This document shows, in pieces, positions 1 to 7,692 of a DNA stretch of 44,059 nucleotides. Positions within the stretch are counted from its first letter, which is position 1; each line of letters opens with the position of its first letter. Location of the stretch: positions 1-44,059 of the forward strand of contig CAZZCU010000019.1 of assembly GCA_964652825.1 (NCBI GenBank), in the 5' to 3' direction. The notes under the pieces were generated by a model. The model was not told the origin of the DNA. It saw nothing but the letters and a program-made list of their open reading frames with translations, and did not search any database. The stretch comes from CAZZCU01 sp964652825 (GTDB lineage Bacteria > Bdellovibrionota_B > Oligoflexia > Oligoflexales > CAZZCU01). The position numbers and the translations under genes were made by a program.

Positions 1-48
1 GTAACCCGCCGTCTCTTTTTTGGACGATGGTTTGTCTGTTGTGCAAAA

Positions 49-402
49 TGGTGGAGGCGGTGGGAATCGAACCCACGTCCAAATGTCCACTATCCCAAAG
101 CCCTACACGCTTAGTCTTGCGGATTGTCCTCTTGCCTGGCGAGCCCACAGACCGGCATGCCAGACCGCAACCTGATTGTTGTCGACCCGCCTCTCCAGAT
201 GTAAGAAGCGGCTACCTAGCTAGGGTTATTGCGCTTCCCCACCGAGCCTAGCACCCAGTAGTTCAACGGCAGCCTAATTAGGCTGCGAGTGCGTAATCGT
301 TGCCGATTAAGCGTTGGCCCGCATTTAATAACCGGGTTACGGTCCCACCCCGGACGTGCTCTCTGGGTTAGCGACGACACCTGTCGAAACCAGTGCGCCC
401 CC
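49..402 (-). ncRNA. ssrA: tmRNA (transfer-messenger RNA)
   Basis: Rescues ribosomes stalled on broken mRNAs and tags the nascent peptide for proteolysis. On the minus strand the RNA begins GGGGGCGCACTGGTTTCGAC (position 402 downwards), the classic tmRNA 5' end, and finishes with a T-arm GTGGG-TTCGATT-CCCAC, the acceptor strand CGCCTCC and an encoded ACCA ending at 49. The acceptor helix GGGGGCG/CGCCTCC closes with one G-U pair. An internal reading frame (322 down to 278) ends in the canonical tag tail and a TAA; the likely tag is AGQRLIGNDYALAA, though the resume codon (GCG at 322-320) is inferred. The length of about 354 nt is typical. The spurious ORFs across it are not genes. Confidence 0.96.
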
Positions 403-503
403 TCGAAGGGGAGACTATATACTATATATAGAGCAAGAAACATATATAATGGGTTGCCTGCCGGTGCGGGAAAATGAGGGCACTTGGAACAAGGAGGCGG
501 CAA

Positions 504-598
504 GTGCAAAAAATAATTCCAAATTTATGGTTCGACCGGCAGTCTCGGGCATGAAAAAGGGTTCCGTCATGGCCATGGCCTTCCAGCTCATCGACAGC
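504..598 (+). pseudogene. Remnant of a VOC/PhnB-like (3-dmu-9_3-mt family) gene
   Basis: A strong ribosome-binding site (AAGGAGG, 491-497) stands 6 nt before a GTG at 504 that opens VQKIIPNLWFDRQSRA and then stops at 552-554. That opening matches the family's N-terminus (M-Q-K-I-x-P-x-LWFD-x-x-A). In another frame just downstream (from about 548) the DNA reads GMKKGSVMAMAFQLID, which resembles the later family segment KGSVMTVAFQLDG. The roughly 30 residues normally between them are missing. I read this as a gene broken by an internal deletion and frameshift, whose tail was lost where the following lipoprotein hydrolase begins. Family assignment is from memory of the motif. Confidence 0.5.
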
Positions 599-1456
599 AT
601 GCACCAAGCTAAAAAAATTTTCTTTAAACTCAAAATTCAGATGCTCTTTATTATTTTGATATGCAGTCTTACTGCGTGCCAATCAATCTTTTATCATCCC
701 GATGCTCTGGAGTATTCCGATCTAAATATCATCCCCTTTGCAAATGAACGATTTTATATCGAAACTCCTGGTCAACCGCGCCTATATGCCTGGCTGTTAA
801 AAACGCGGCAGAAGCAAAAACGCGGCATTGTCATACAGTTCCACGGCAATGCCCAAAACATGACAGCTCACGCCGCTTATCTGGAATGGTTTCTCGATCA
901 AGGTTTTGACGTACTGACTTTTGATTATCGTGGTTACGGAAAGTCCGAAGGTCATGTGGATCGCGCTGGGATATTACTTGATAGTCAGCGAGTCCTGGAC
1001 TATGCAGCAGAGCATTTTAAAGGGCAAAAAATCATTTTACTTGGCCAAAGCATGGGCGGCGCCAAAGTCGCAACCGCCTTAGTTCGGCGAGGGCAACAAC
1101 AAGATTTTGCGATGTTGATCTTAGACTGCACGTTTTATTCATACCGCTCGATAGCGCGACGCAAGCTTGATGCGATCTGGCTGACATGGCCGTTGCAGTA
1201 TCCATTATCATGGACCATTTCCAATGCCGACAGCCCGGAAGAAGCATTTCCGCAAATCTCGATCCCAACCTTGGTGGCCCATGCAACCAAGGATCCAATT
1301 GTACCCTTTATCGAGGGCGAGACGGTCTACGATAGTCTGAACAAGGATCTTAATAAGATGTTCAGCAAAGTCGAATCCCCTCTGCATCTTGCCAGCTTTG
1401 CGATTCCAACATCAGCAGCCAAAGCGGAATTTTTAAAATTTTTTGCGACGCTATAG
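599..1456 (+). CDS. Alpha/beta-hydrolase lipoprotein
   Basis: A serine hydrolase of the alpha/beta fold, probably anchored in the envelope by lipid. The N-terminus has lysines followed by MLFIILICSLTAC, a good type-II signal peptide with lipobox LTAC. The oxyanion region is QFHGNAQN, followed by DYRGYGKSEG. The nucleophile elbow GQSMGG puts the catalytic Ser near residue 151; the acid is likely the Asp of ATKDPIVP and the base the His of SPLHLASF. This is the pattern of YfhR/BEM46-like hydrolases; the substrate cannot be told. The frame stays open upstream to 356, but that part is tmRNA and a VOC relic, so I start at ATG 599. ATG 641 is possible but would leave no basic n-region. No convincing ribosome-binding site is visible, perhaps because the upstream region was rearranged. 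It ends 4 nt from the convergent DUF4105 gene. Confidence 0.85.
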   Translation: MHQAKKIFFKLKIQMLFIILICSLTACQSIFYHPDALEYSDLNIIPFANERFYIETPGQPRLYAWLLKTRQKQKRGIVIQFHGNAQNMTAHAAYLEWFLDQGFDVLTFDYRGYGKSEGHVDRAGILLDSQRVLDYAAEHFKGQKIILLGQSMGGAKVATALVRRGQQQDFAMLILDCTFYSYRSIARRKLDAIWLTWPLQYPLSWTISNADSPEEAFPQISIPTLVAHATKDPIVPFIEGETVYDSLNKDLNKMFSKVESPLHLASFAIPTSAAKAEFLKFFATL

Positions 1457-1460
1457 ATCT

Positions 1461-3356
1461 TCAGAAATAATAATTCAGCAATGCGCCTGCTTCGTGGCTG
1501 AAAGTCATGTCCTGGAAATAAATTTGTGCGTGCAATCCATTGTATACTTCACTCGCCAACGACAGACGACTTTCCCAACGATGACGCTCGGCCCCATAAC
1601 TGTAGGCAAGCTGACGCGTATACATATTTAAGCGAGTGTAGGCGGGAAACTGGATATTTATTTGCGGTGTTATACCACCATGTACAACAAAACTGTTTTT
1701 ATCGTGCTCTGAAGCCACATGAACGCCGACATCCGTATACAACGCCAACAAGAAACTTCCATCCAACAGCTCCATCGCCACACCAGGACCGCCGGCGAGA
1801 AAGAAATCATTTACTTTACGCGCAGGATCCCGGTAGCCAAACTCACGCTTCATACCGCCATGAATCTTCCACGCCGGTATCCTGTTAACGCGCGAAAAAC
1901 TCTGCATCGACTGAATCTCTACAACCGAGAATTCCTGTAGATAAAACTTTGCTTTTTCTGGCGAATAATCGATGACGGTCTTGCCAAGCTGGATACCGTG
2001 GGTCGGCGGCAATCCCAAGCCAAAAGTTTCAAGGTCATGGAAGGATGGACGACCAACAATCTGAATATAACTATCTCTGGCCCTACTGGCATTCAGATAC
2101 TCTTGCCTAAAACCAAGCGAAAGGCGCTTGTTGTAATGCGTTAAATGCGGCTGTCGTGTTGCCACCATGGGAATCTCCGGGGGAGGCGGCGCCTTGCTTT
2201 GAGCGCGAAGAAGCAGAGCCTGCCCGAGTAGATTACCGTAGACTTCAGCACGACGATCACCAATCAATTTCTCCTCAAAGTGGATGTACTCCACAATCGC
2301 ATCCAGGATATGTGCTTGCTTCGGTTCGGACAGGTCGCGCAAATCATTGGCTGCAATTTTCGTGTTGACCAAAGCCGTCTCAAATATTTTTCGCTCCGCT
2401 GGCGAAAGACGATCATAAATGTCGAGAAAGCGTGTACGCTGCGATGGAATCAATCTGATCTCAGAAACAAGCCCTTTTTCATGCACCAGCTTGATGGTGT
2501 CTGACGGCGTGACGATGGAACGAAAATGCTTCGCCAGATGCAATCCAGGACGCGCGGCATCAATCAAGAACAGCATGATATAGCTGCAGTTCTCGTCCAT
2601 ATAAAAATAATTGATGTAATAAGGTCCAACATCGAGAGTCATTAGCAGCAACCGGCGCACATCCACGGGAGTAAGATCGAGCTTGTATTCCCACATATCG
2701 CGACTTTCGTATTGCGCGTATTCAGCGATTTTCTGATGATATGGCTGCAAGCTAAATGTACCGGGAAAACCGCCAAACATGCCCAAGTACATGTAGAGCA
2801 AAGGATTAGCAGCCGTCGGATTCGCCGCGAAGTTCAATGCATAATCAAGCAAGGGTGACGAGATCCCACCAACTTTCGTTTTGCTGTGAAAACGCAGGAA
2901 CGTATGGCCCATCATGCTTGCGGGGTTACTGAGATAATATGACGAGAACACCAAAGATGCGGCTTCCGGGTTGATGGCGTCTAAGTACTGTCGCGTACGC
3001 GCACACTCTTCGACATCACGCTTTAAGTCTTTATAATGCGTTTTCAGAAACTCATAGCGCGCCGGAAAACGGCAAAGAAAACTTTCTTCGCTGCTCTGAG
3101 TTATCATCTCTTCCGAACGTGCCCTGGCAAGATTTTTGACCAACTCATCAAGCGGATCATACTTGCCCACCGGCGAGAGAAAAAAAGCTGGATCGTCAAC
3201 AAGACTAGAAGGTGAACCGATATTTCTGGGACTATAGACCAACAGGGCCTGCCATGCCTGATCTTTAGCAATATCATGATCACTAAGCGCCAAGCTTAGC
3301 TCGGCTTGCAGACTACAAAACAAAATAAAAATGGATGAGATATATTTCAATCTCAT
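1461..3356 (-). CDS. DUF4105 (Lnb N-terminal-like) protein with barrel-like C-terminus
   Basis: About 631 residues. The start MRLKYISSIFILFCSLQAEL gives a signal peptide; the frame continues upstream to 3569 but there overlaps the DUF3015 gene and looks non-coding. The middle region matches DUF4105, a domain seen at the N-terminus of lacto-N-biosidase-associated periplasmic proteins: SNPASMMGHTFLRF with H151, and DENCSYIMLFLID with C257, the two most conserved residues. A hydrolase-like role for this His/Cys pair is inference. From about residue 430 the protein has alternating polar/apolar strands and ends in Phe (LLNYYF), as outer-membrane barrels do. The start codon lies inside a perfect hairpin (3331-3360). 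It follows the two DUF3015 genes in the same direction. Confidence 0.8.
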   Translation of the reverse strand: MRLKYISSIFILFCSLQAELSLALSDHDIAKDQAWQALLVYSPRNIGSPSSLVDDPAFFLSPVGKYDPLDELVKNLARARSEEMITQSSEESFLCRFPARYEFLKTHYKDLKRDVEECARTRQYLDAINPEAASLVFSSYYLSNPASMMGHTFLRFHSKTKVGGISSPLLDYALNFAANPTAANPLLYMYLGMFGGFPGTFSLQPYHQKIAEYAQYESRDMWEYKLDLTPVDVRRLLLMTLDVGPYYINYFYMDENCSYIMLFLIDAARPGLHLAKHFRSIVTPSDTIKLVHEKGLVSEIRLIPSQRTRFLDIYDRLSPAERKIFETALVNTKIAANDLRDLSEPKQAHILDAIVEYIHFEEKLIGDRRAEVYGNLLGQALLLRAQSKAPPPPEIPMVATRQPHLTHYNKRLSLGFRQEYLNASRARDSYIQIVGRPSFHDLETFGLGLPPTHGIQLGKTVIDYSPEKAKFYLQEFSVVEIQSMQSFSRVNRIPAWKIHGGMKREFGYRDPARKVNDFFLAGGPGVAMELLDGSFLLALYTDVGVHVASEHDKNSFVVHGGITPQINIQFPAYTRLNMYTRQLAYSYGAERHRWESRLSLASEVYNGLHAQIYFQDMTFSHEAGALLNYYF

Positions 3357-3360
3357 CCAT
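3331..3360 (-). terminator. Perfect 11-bp hairpin covering the DUF4105 start codon
   Basis: On the minus strand ATGGATGAGAT (3360-3350) and ATCTCATCCAT (3341-3331) are perfectly complementary around an 8-nt loop, and the second arm runs into TTTTATTTTG. This looks like an intrinsic terminator for the DUF3015 gene ending at 3394. It also contains the ATG (3356-3354) and first codons of the DUF4105 gene. Confidence 0.6.
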
Positions 3361-3393
3361 TTTTTGTTCCATGATTCTGAACGATCGTAAAAA

Positions 3394-3942
3394 CTAGGAA
3401 GCACTGATACGACTGCAACTCCCACCAAAATTGCGACGGTATGGCGCAATGATCTTTTCTGGCTCTGATGTCGAGAAGATTTCGGAATAGTTATCTCTGG
3501 AGAATTGCAAGAACGCCTCATGATTGCAGCCGAGCAACTCAGCAAATGCGCGAATATATTCTCCGTCACCTTGCGCAGCGTCTTTCATGACCAGTGCATA
3601 GTTGGTTTCGAGAAAGACGCGTTGCTCTTGCGCCGTGTTAGCGCCGCCCTTGACGCATTTAGATGTACCCGATGTAATAGCAAACGTTTGATTGGAAGCT
3701 GTGCCGTTAGTCGTAGTCGCGAAAATTTGCATAAAACCGTCATCAGTAATGACCATCGACCCCAGACCACAACCAGCCATGCCATACGAGCCTTGATTGT
3801 AGCTTGCCAAGTCGTCACCGATTTCATCAGCACGGCTAGACGTTCTTTCCCCAGCACTTTTTTTCTTTTTCGTTTTCTTTTCCTGTGCGAAGCCCGTACC
3901 TGCAATACCCAGAGCCATCAAGGCAATCAAAATATATTTCAT
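3394..3942 (-). CDS. DUF3015 family secreted protein (first copy)
   Basis: 182 residues with a signal peptide (MKYILIALMALGIAGTGFAQ), then a Lys-rich linker (KKTKKKK) and the DUF3015 signature YGMAGCGLGSMVITDDGFMQIFATTTNGT, followed by ITSGTSKC. Members are small periplasmic proteins of unknown function in proteobacteria and Bdellovibrio-like bacteria; the two cysteines of GCGLG and TSKC and those near the C-terminus may form disulphides. It is a paralogue of the next gene (3970-4461), which shares the same two motifs, and lies 27 nt downstream of it, so they are probably co-transcribed. It differs in its basic linker and a longer N-terminal region. Confidence 0.85.
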   Translation of the reverse strand: MKYILIALMALGIAGTGFAQEKKTKKKKSAGERTSSRADEIGDDLASYNQGSYGMAGCGLGSMVITDDGFMQIFATTTNGTASNQTFAITSGTSKCVKGGANTAQEQRVFLETNYALVMKDAAQGDGEYIRAFAELLGCNHEAFLQFSRDNYSEIFSTSEPEKIIAPYRRNFGGSCSRISAS

Positions 3943-3969
3943 GGATTATCCTCTTCTATATGTTTCGAG

Positions 3970-4461
3970 TTAGATGATGTCAGCGCAAGCACGCGCCAAT
4001 TGTGGACTGTCCTTCATACGAGCTTTGGTGCGATTGAGTGCCGTGATTGCGCCTGGCGCACTGAAAATCTCTTGATAGTTGGTTTTCATCAAAACAGCGA
4101 AGTTTGCATAGCTGTCGTTGCTGCAACCAAGATGCGCAGACAAAGCTCTGAGGTTTTCCCCGTCACCTTGCGCGGTCTCTTTAGCAATAGCACTGAAGTT
4201 CGACGAGAAGAATTCTTCTTGCTTCATCAAAGCAGCATGTTTTTGGGCAGGCAGACAATTCGATGTACCGGAAGTAATACCGAATGTCTGACTACCGGAC
4301 GTGGCGTTAGTGGTAGCAGCAACGACCTGGATGATGCCGTCCTCTTTGATGACGAGCGAGCCAAGACCGCAACCTGCCATTTTGTAGTTTCTGGCAAATG
4401 CTTCCGATGGGAACGACAGACCGACAATTAAGATTCCGAGCAGATACAACATGACCTTCAT
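3970..4461 (-). CDS. DUF3015 family secreted protein (second copy)
   Basis: 163 residues. It has a signal peptide (MKVMLYLLGILIVGLSFPSEAFA) and then YKMAGCGLGSLVIKEDGIIQVVAATTN and ITSGTSNC, the same DUF3015 signature as its neighbour. Later blocks also align: TAQGDGENLRALSAHLGC here against AAQGDGEYIRAFAELLGC there, so the genes arose by tandem duplication. It is the first gene of the minus-strand group and faces the cyclic-nucleotide-binding gene across 219 nt, which must hold both promoters. Function unknown; periplasmic location follows from the signal peptide. Confidence 0.85.
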   Translation of the reverse strand: MKVMLYLLGILIVGLSFPSEAFARNYKMAGCGLGSLVIKEDGIIQVVAATTNATSGSQTFGITSGTSNCLPAQKHAALMKQEEFFSSNFSAIAKETAQGDGENLRALSAHLGCSNDSYANFAVLMKTNYQEIFSAPGAITALNRTKARMKDSPQLARACADII

Positions 4462-4680
4462 AATTCACCTCGATACAGGTTAAGATTCGAACATAGTAAT
4501 GCAGACGACATCCCATGTTCAAGGTCTTTGATGAATACATATGTAGGTAGTCCTTGGCATGTAAGCGGTTGAGGCAAAATATGTATGCCGCAAGAACTCA
4601 CCAAGGCTAGCAGCTCGGGGCCGGATGCATTACAATGTTGAAAACAAGATCAAAATCTGCCTCAACTGAGACAATCACCC

Positions 4681-6567
4681 ATGGTCGACGACAGCCAACC
4701 AAAAGCTGAGTTGCTTATTCGTCCTTTTGCCGAAGGCATTCGCAACAATAAGCGCGTGATTATCGGCGACAACAGCCGGGACCATCTCCTGTTGCTGACA
4801 AAGCAGGAATTCAATGAGCTGCAACGCCTTGGGGATGGCTACCTGACCGTTGCCGACTTGATGTTCAACCATTGGGGTCGGCAGGACGCGATTAGCTTCA
4901 AAGCCTCACTCGATCTTTGGGCAAAACTTTATAAACATAATTTTGTCGAGCCATCTTCGATACATCTACGCCACAAGCTCGATACGTTATTTAAAGAACC
5001 CCGCGGCCCGCAAGTATCCGCACTCGACCGACTCTGGCAAAGCTGCAAACGCTATCTGCAACTTCGCCTTCGCCCGTTCCGCCAACTGCACCCAAGCTCC
5101 GGCATCAGCGGCAAGCTCGCCACTGCCTGCACGCATCCGGCGACTCTCGGAGCGATGACCGCGGTGATACTAACTGCAGCCACAGGCATGATCGTCACCG
5201 TTTTCAACAATAAGTTCGACATGGCGATCGATACGCTCCTGACACAACCAAAACCGCTCTTGATTGCTGGCTCCATCGCCATGCTTGCTGTTGCAATCTC
5301 ACTTCTGCGTTGGTTGCAAGCGTGGATTTTAAGCACGATATCCCATGATGACATCGACCTTGATATACAGCTTAGCGGCCTGCTCGTACCGCATTTTACC
5401 ATTCGCAATGACAATGCCTCCTTCCTAACAACGCGTGGCGAATGCATGCGCTACCATGCTTTCGGCCTACTCACGCCGTGGCTGAGCGCGGGAATGGTGT
5501 GGGTTGTTACCGCCGCTCAACCTAACGCTACCGGTCTTTTTTTCATGCTTAACTTCATCGCCATCGGCTTGGCTGGTGCGCTGCCATGGCAACGCACCAC
5601 ACTCGTCAAATTCCTGGAAGCGTATTTTGTCCGCCAGCATATTGATCTGATAGCAAAACTACATCTAAAGAATTTTATTCGTGCGATCGCCGCACCCTTC
5701 TTAAAATTCCAAAGACAGTTGCGCTTCTACCGTCTGCACCGCATAAAATCATCGGCCGCTATTAGCAAATTCCTACAGGATATCCCGCTGTTCAAGCAGT
5801 TGCCGGCGGATGTCATCATTCAACTCACCAAATATTTGCGCCTCGCGGAGTATCAAACCAATCAAACGATCATTCATCAAAATGATACCAGCGATTACAC
5901 GTTCGTCATGGCTTTGGGCACGACTGATGTACTGGCCACCGACAATGATGGCACGCAAAAACTTCTCGACACATTGCATCCCGGCGAGACGTTCGGGGAA
6001 ATGGCTCTAGTCAGTGAATCGCCGCGCCAGTATTCGGTAATCGCCCGCAGTCGCGCCCGCGTTCTGATTCTGACCAAAGCCGCTTTCGCGCGCATCTTCC
6101 CGACAGACAGCGAGCATCGCCAGCATATTATTCAACAAGTCAGTCGCGGCAACCTTTTGCTTAATTCGCCGGCGTTGTCCTATTTGCGCCGCCGTCAGAT
6201 ACAGCAGTTTCTTCGCAAAGCCGAAGTCATCCAATTCCCCGCCGACACCATCATCATGACCGAAGGTAGCCGCAGCAACGCTGTGTATGTTATCGAGTCC
6301 GGCTCGGCGCATGTCTTACATGGAGGAGCCAATGGCGAGATCGTCGCGCGTCTGGAGCGCGGTGATTTGTTCGGCATGATTTCTCTTTTGCGTAACGCCC
6401 CGCGCACAACAACCGTCTTTGCCAGCTCTGATGTCAGCTGTCTCAAGCTTCACAAACAGGATTTTCTTGACCTATGTCTGCAAAGTCCATTAGCCGGCGC
6501 TCTAGTGACCGCACTGGATGATCAGCAGTTGCTTGAGCTACAGAATAGCCTTCACGAAGCGGGATAA
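4681..6567 (+). CDS. Membrane protein with PqqD-like N-terminus, M50-like helices and two cyclic-nucleotide-binding domains
   Basis: 628 residues. Residues 1-95 resemble the small PqqD-like winged domain found at the front of many M50-type membrane proteins. Residues about 155-345 hold several transmembrane helices with a GLLVPHFTIR segment that resembles the conserved Pro/Asp region of site-2 proteases; the zinc motif HExxH is absent (STISHDD stands where it might be), so no proteolysis is expected. Two cNMP-binding domains follow. CNB1 (about 363-472) has an intact phosphate-binding cassette, GETFGEMALVSESPRQ with Glu440 and Arg449. CNB2 (about 508-600) reads GDLFGMISLLRNAPRT, keeping Arg575 but with Met in place of the ribose-binding Glu, so it may not bind cAMP/cGMP. 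Start ATG 4681 has only a weak ribosome-binding site. It leads a same-strand group running to 10517. The M50 relation is inference. Confidence 0.8.
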   Translation: MVDDSQPKAELLIRPFAEGIRNNKRVIIGDNSRDHLLLLTKQEFNELQRLGDGYLTVADLMFNHWGRQDAISFKASLDLWAKLYKHNFVEPSSIHLRHKLDTLFKEPRGPQVSALDRLWQSCKRYLQLRLRPFRQLHPSSGISGKLATACTHPATLGAMTAVILTAATGMIVTVFNNKFDMAIDTLLTQPKPLLIAGSIAMLAVAISLLRWLQAWILSTISHDDIDLDIQLSGLLVPHFTIRNDNASFLTTRGECMRYHAFGLLTPWLSAGMVWVVTAAQPNATGLFFMLNFIAIGLAGALPWQRTTLVKFLEAYFVRQHIDLIAKLHLKNFIRAIAAPFLKFQRQLRFYRLHRIKSSAAISKFLQDIPLFKQLPADVIIQLTKYLRLAEYQTNQTIIHQNDTSDYTFVMALGTTDVLATDNDGTQKLLDTLHPGETFGEMALVSESPRQYSVIARSRARVLILTKAAFARIFPTDSEHRQHIIQQVSRGNLLLNSPALSYLRRRQIQQFLRKAEVIQFPADTIIMTEGSRSNAVYVIESGSAHVLHGGANGEIVARLERGDLFGMISLLRNAPRTTTVFASSDVSCLKLHKQDFLDLCLQSPLAGALVTALDDQQLLELQNSLHEAG

Positions 6568-6621
6568 CTGGCATAACATATAATACAGATAAGCAGCTCA
6601 ACATCAGTCAACGAGCACCCC

Positions 6622-7692
6622 ATGCAAGACGATAGTTACGACAACACACATCCAAATGCAAAAATCAGCGGCACGGTACCACCGCAAAGCCTGCAACCTG
6701 ACGAGCCGCTTGCCCGCCTGTCACGTACCACCGTCGAGCCGCATTACCAGGACGATGATGACTCCGACCAACTTCCCACCTCCGACAATCAAACAACCGG
6801 AGGCGCCAGCGGTACTCATACAACGGTGTTTTCATGCCCGGTCGATCATTCAGGAACTTCGGTTTATCTAAAAGGCTGGCTAACTGATACCTGTGAATTC
6901 CCGCCGTTGGTGTTTGTGCATGATCTTGGCGAACACATCGGTAAGTATCGTAAAATGGCGATCGATCTCAACGCCGTCGGCTGCAATTTTTACGGCTTCG
7001 ACCTGCGCGGCCACGGCCGTTCGGGACGCATGCTCGGTCATATTACACGTTTTGACGATCTGGTTAACGATCTACTGCAGGTCGTTGCCTGGGTTAAACA
7101 CAAAGAGGGTGGCCGCCCGCCGATACTGCTCGGCCAGGGCATTGGCGCACTCGTCGCAGTACACTTTCTTATCGCGCATCGGAACATGGCGCAGGCGGCC
7201 GCACTGGCGGCCCCGACGCTCTCCTTGCAACACAAGGTACGAGGTTGGCATCGTGTAGTGATTAAATCCCTATCAGAAATGATGCCCACGATGCGCGTAC
7301 CGGCGGCGATTAAACCACGTTTGAGCACCGCCAATGCTCCAGCAGCCACTGGCGGCACTATTTTTGAGAATCTGGTAACAAACCGCGGCCCACAAACCCC
7401 ACCTCTGACCGCGGCTTTTATTAATGAAACGCTGACGGCCATGGATCACGGGCTCAATAAACTTAATGACATTCAAATTCCGACTCTGGTGTTATATCCT
7501 TCGCATGATCCGGTTTGTGATTATTCGGCTTTGCGGGCTTTGCAGAAAACCAGCAAAAATGCATGCCTTGAAATCACCGAGATCGAAAGCGCCGAACATC
7601 GCCTGTTTCTTGATGAAGCGCCAGGCATGAACCCGAAAGTGCGAGAGATATTATGGCCGTGGATGCAAGCCTTCCGAATCAACAAGAAATAA
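6622..7692 (+). CDS. Alpha/beta-hydrolase of the monoacylglycerol-lipase type, nucleophile Ser replaced by Gly
   Basis: 356 residues. An acidic, low-complexity N-terminus (1-65) precedes a lysophospholipase/Hydrolase_4 fold: FVHDLGEHIGKY (oxyanion region), GFDLRGHGRSG, and then LLGQGIGALVA where family members have L-G-H-S-M-G-G. The nucleophile position is therefore Gly173 (codon GGC, 7138-7140), one base from AGC for Ser. The acid (SHDPVCD) and His (SAEHRLFLDE) remain. Unless another residue substitutes, this is a pseudoenzyme, perhaps a lipid-binding or scaffold protein. There is no signal peptide, so it is probably cytoplasmic. It lies 54 nt after the cNMP-binding gene and overlaps the next gene by 40 nt, which suggests translational coupling. 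Confidence 0.85.
   Translation: MQDDSYDNTHPNAKISGTVPPQSLQPDEPLARLSRTTVEPHYQDDDDSDQLPTSDNQTTGGASGTHTTVFSCPVDHSGTSVYLKGWLTDTCEFPPLVFVHDLGEHIGKYRKMAIDLNAVGCNFYGFDLRGHGRSGRMLGHITRFDDLVNDLLQVVAWVKHKEGGRPPILLGQGIGALVAVHFLIAHRNMAQAAALAAPTLSLQHKVRGWHRVVIKSLSEMMPTMRVPAAIKPRLSTANAPAATGGTIFENLVTNRGPQTPPLTAAFINETLTAMDHGLNKLNDIQIPTLVLYPSHDPVCDYSALRALQKTSKNACLEITEIESAEHRLFLDEAPGMNPKVREILWPWMQAFRINKK

Noticed and set aside
403..445. Promoter for tmRNA in the TATATA-rich stretch
   Set aside because: Several overlapping -10-like words exist but no matching -35 at the right spacing, so no position can be chosen.
356..598. Upstream extension of the lipoprotein hydrolase
   Set aside because: This part overlaps the tmRNA 5' end and the VOC relic; the signal peptide starts at 599 or later.
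3505..4431. 308-codon plus-strand ORF
   Set aside because: It lies wholly opposite two clear DUF3015 genes with signal peptides; its translation has no domain and no ribosome-binding site.
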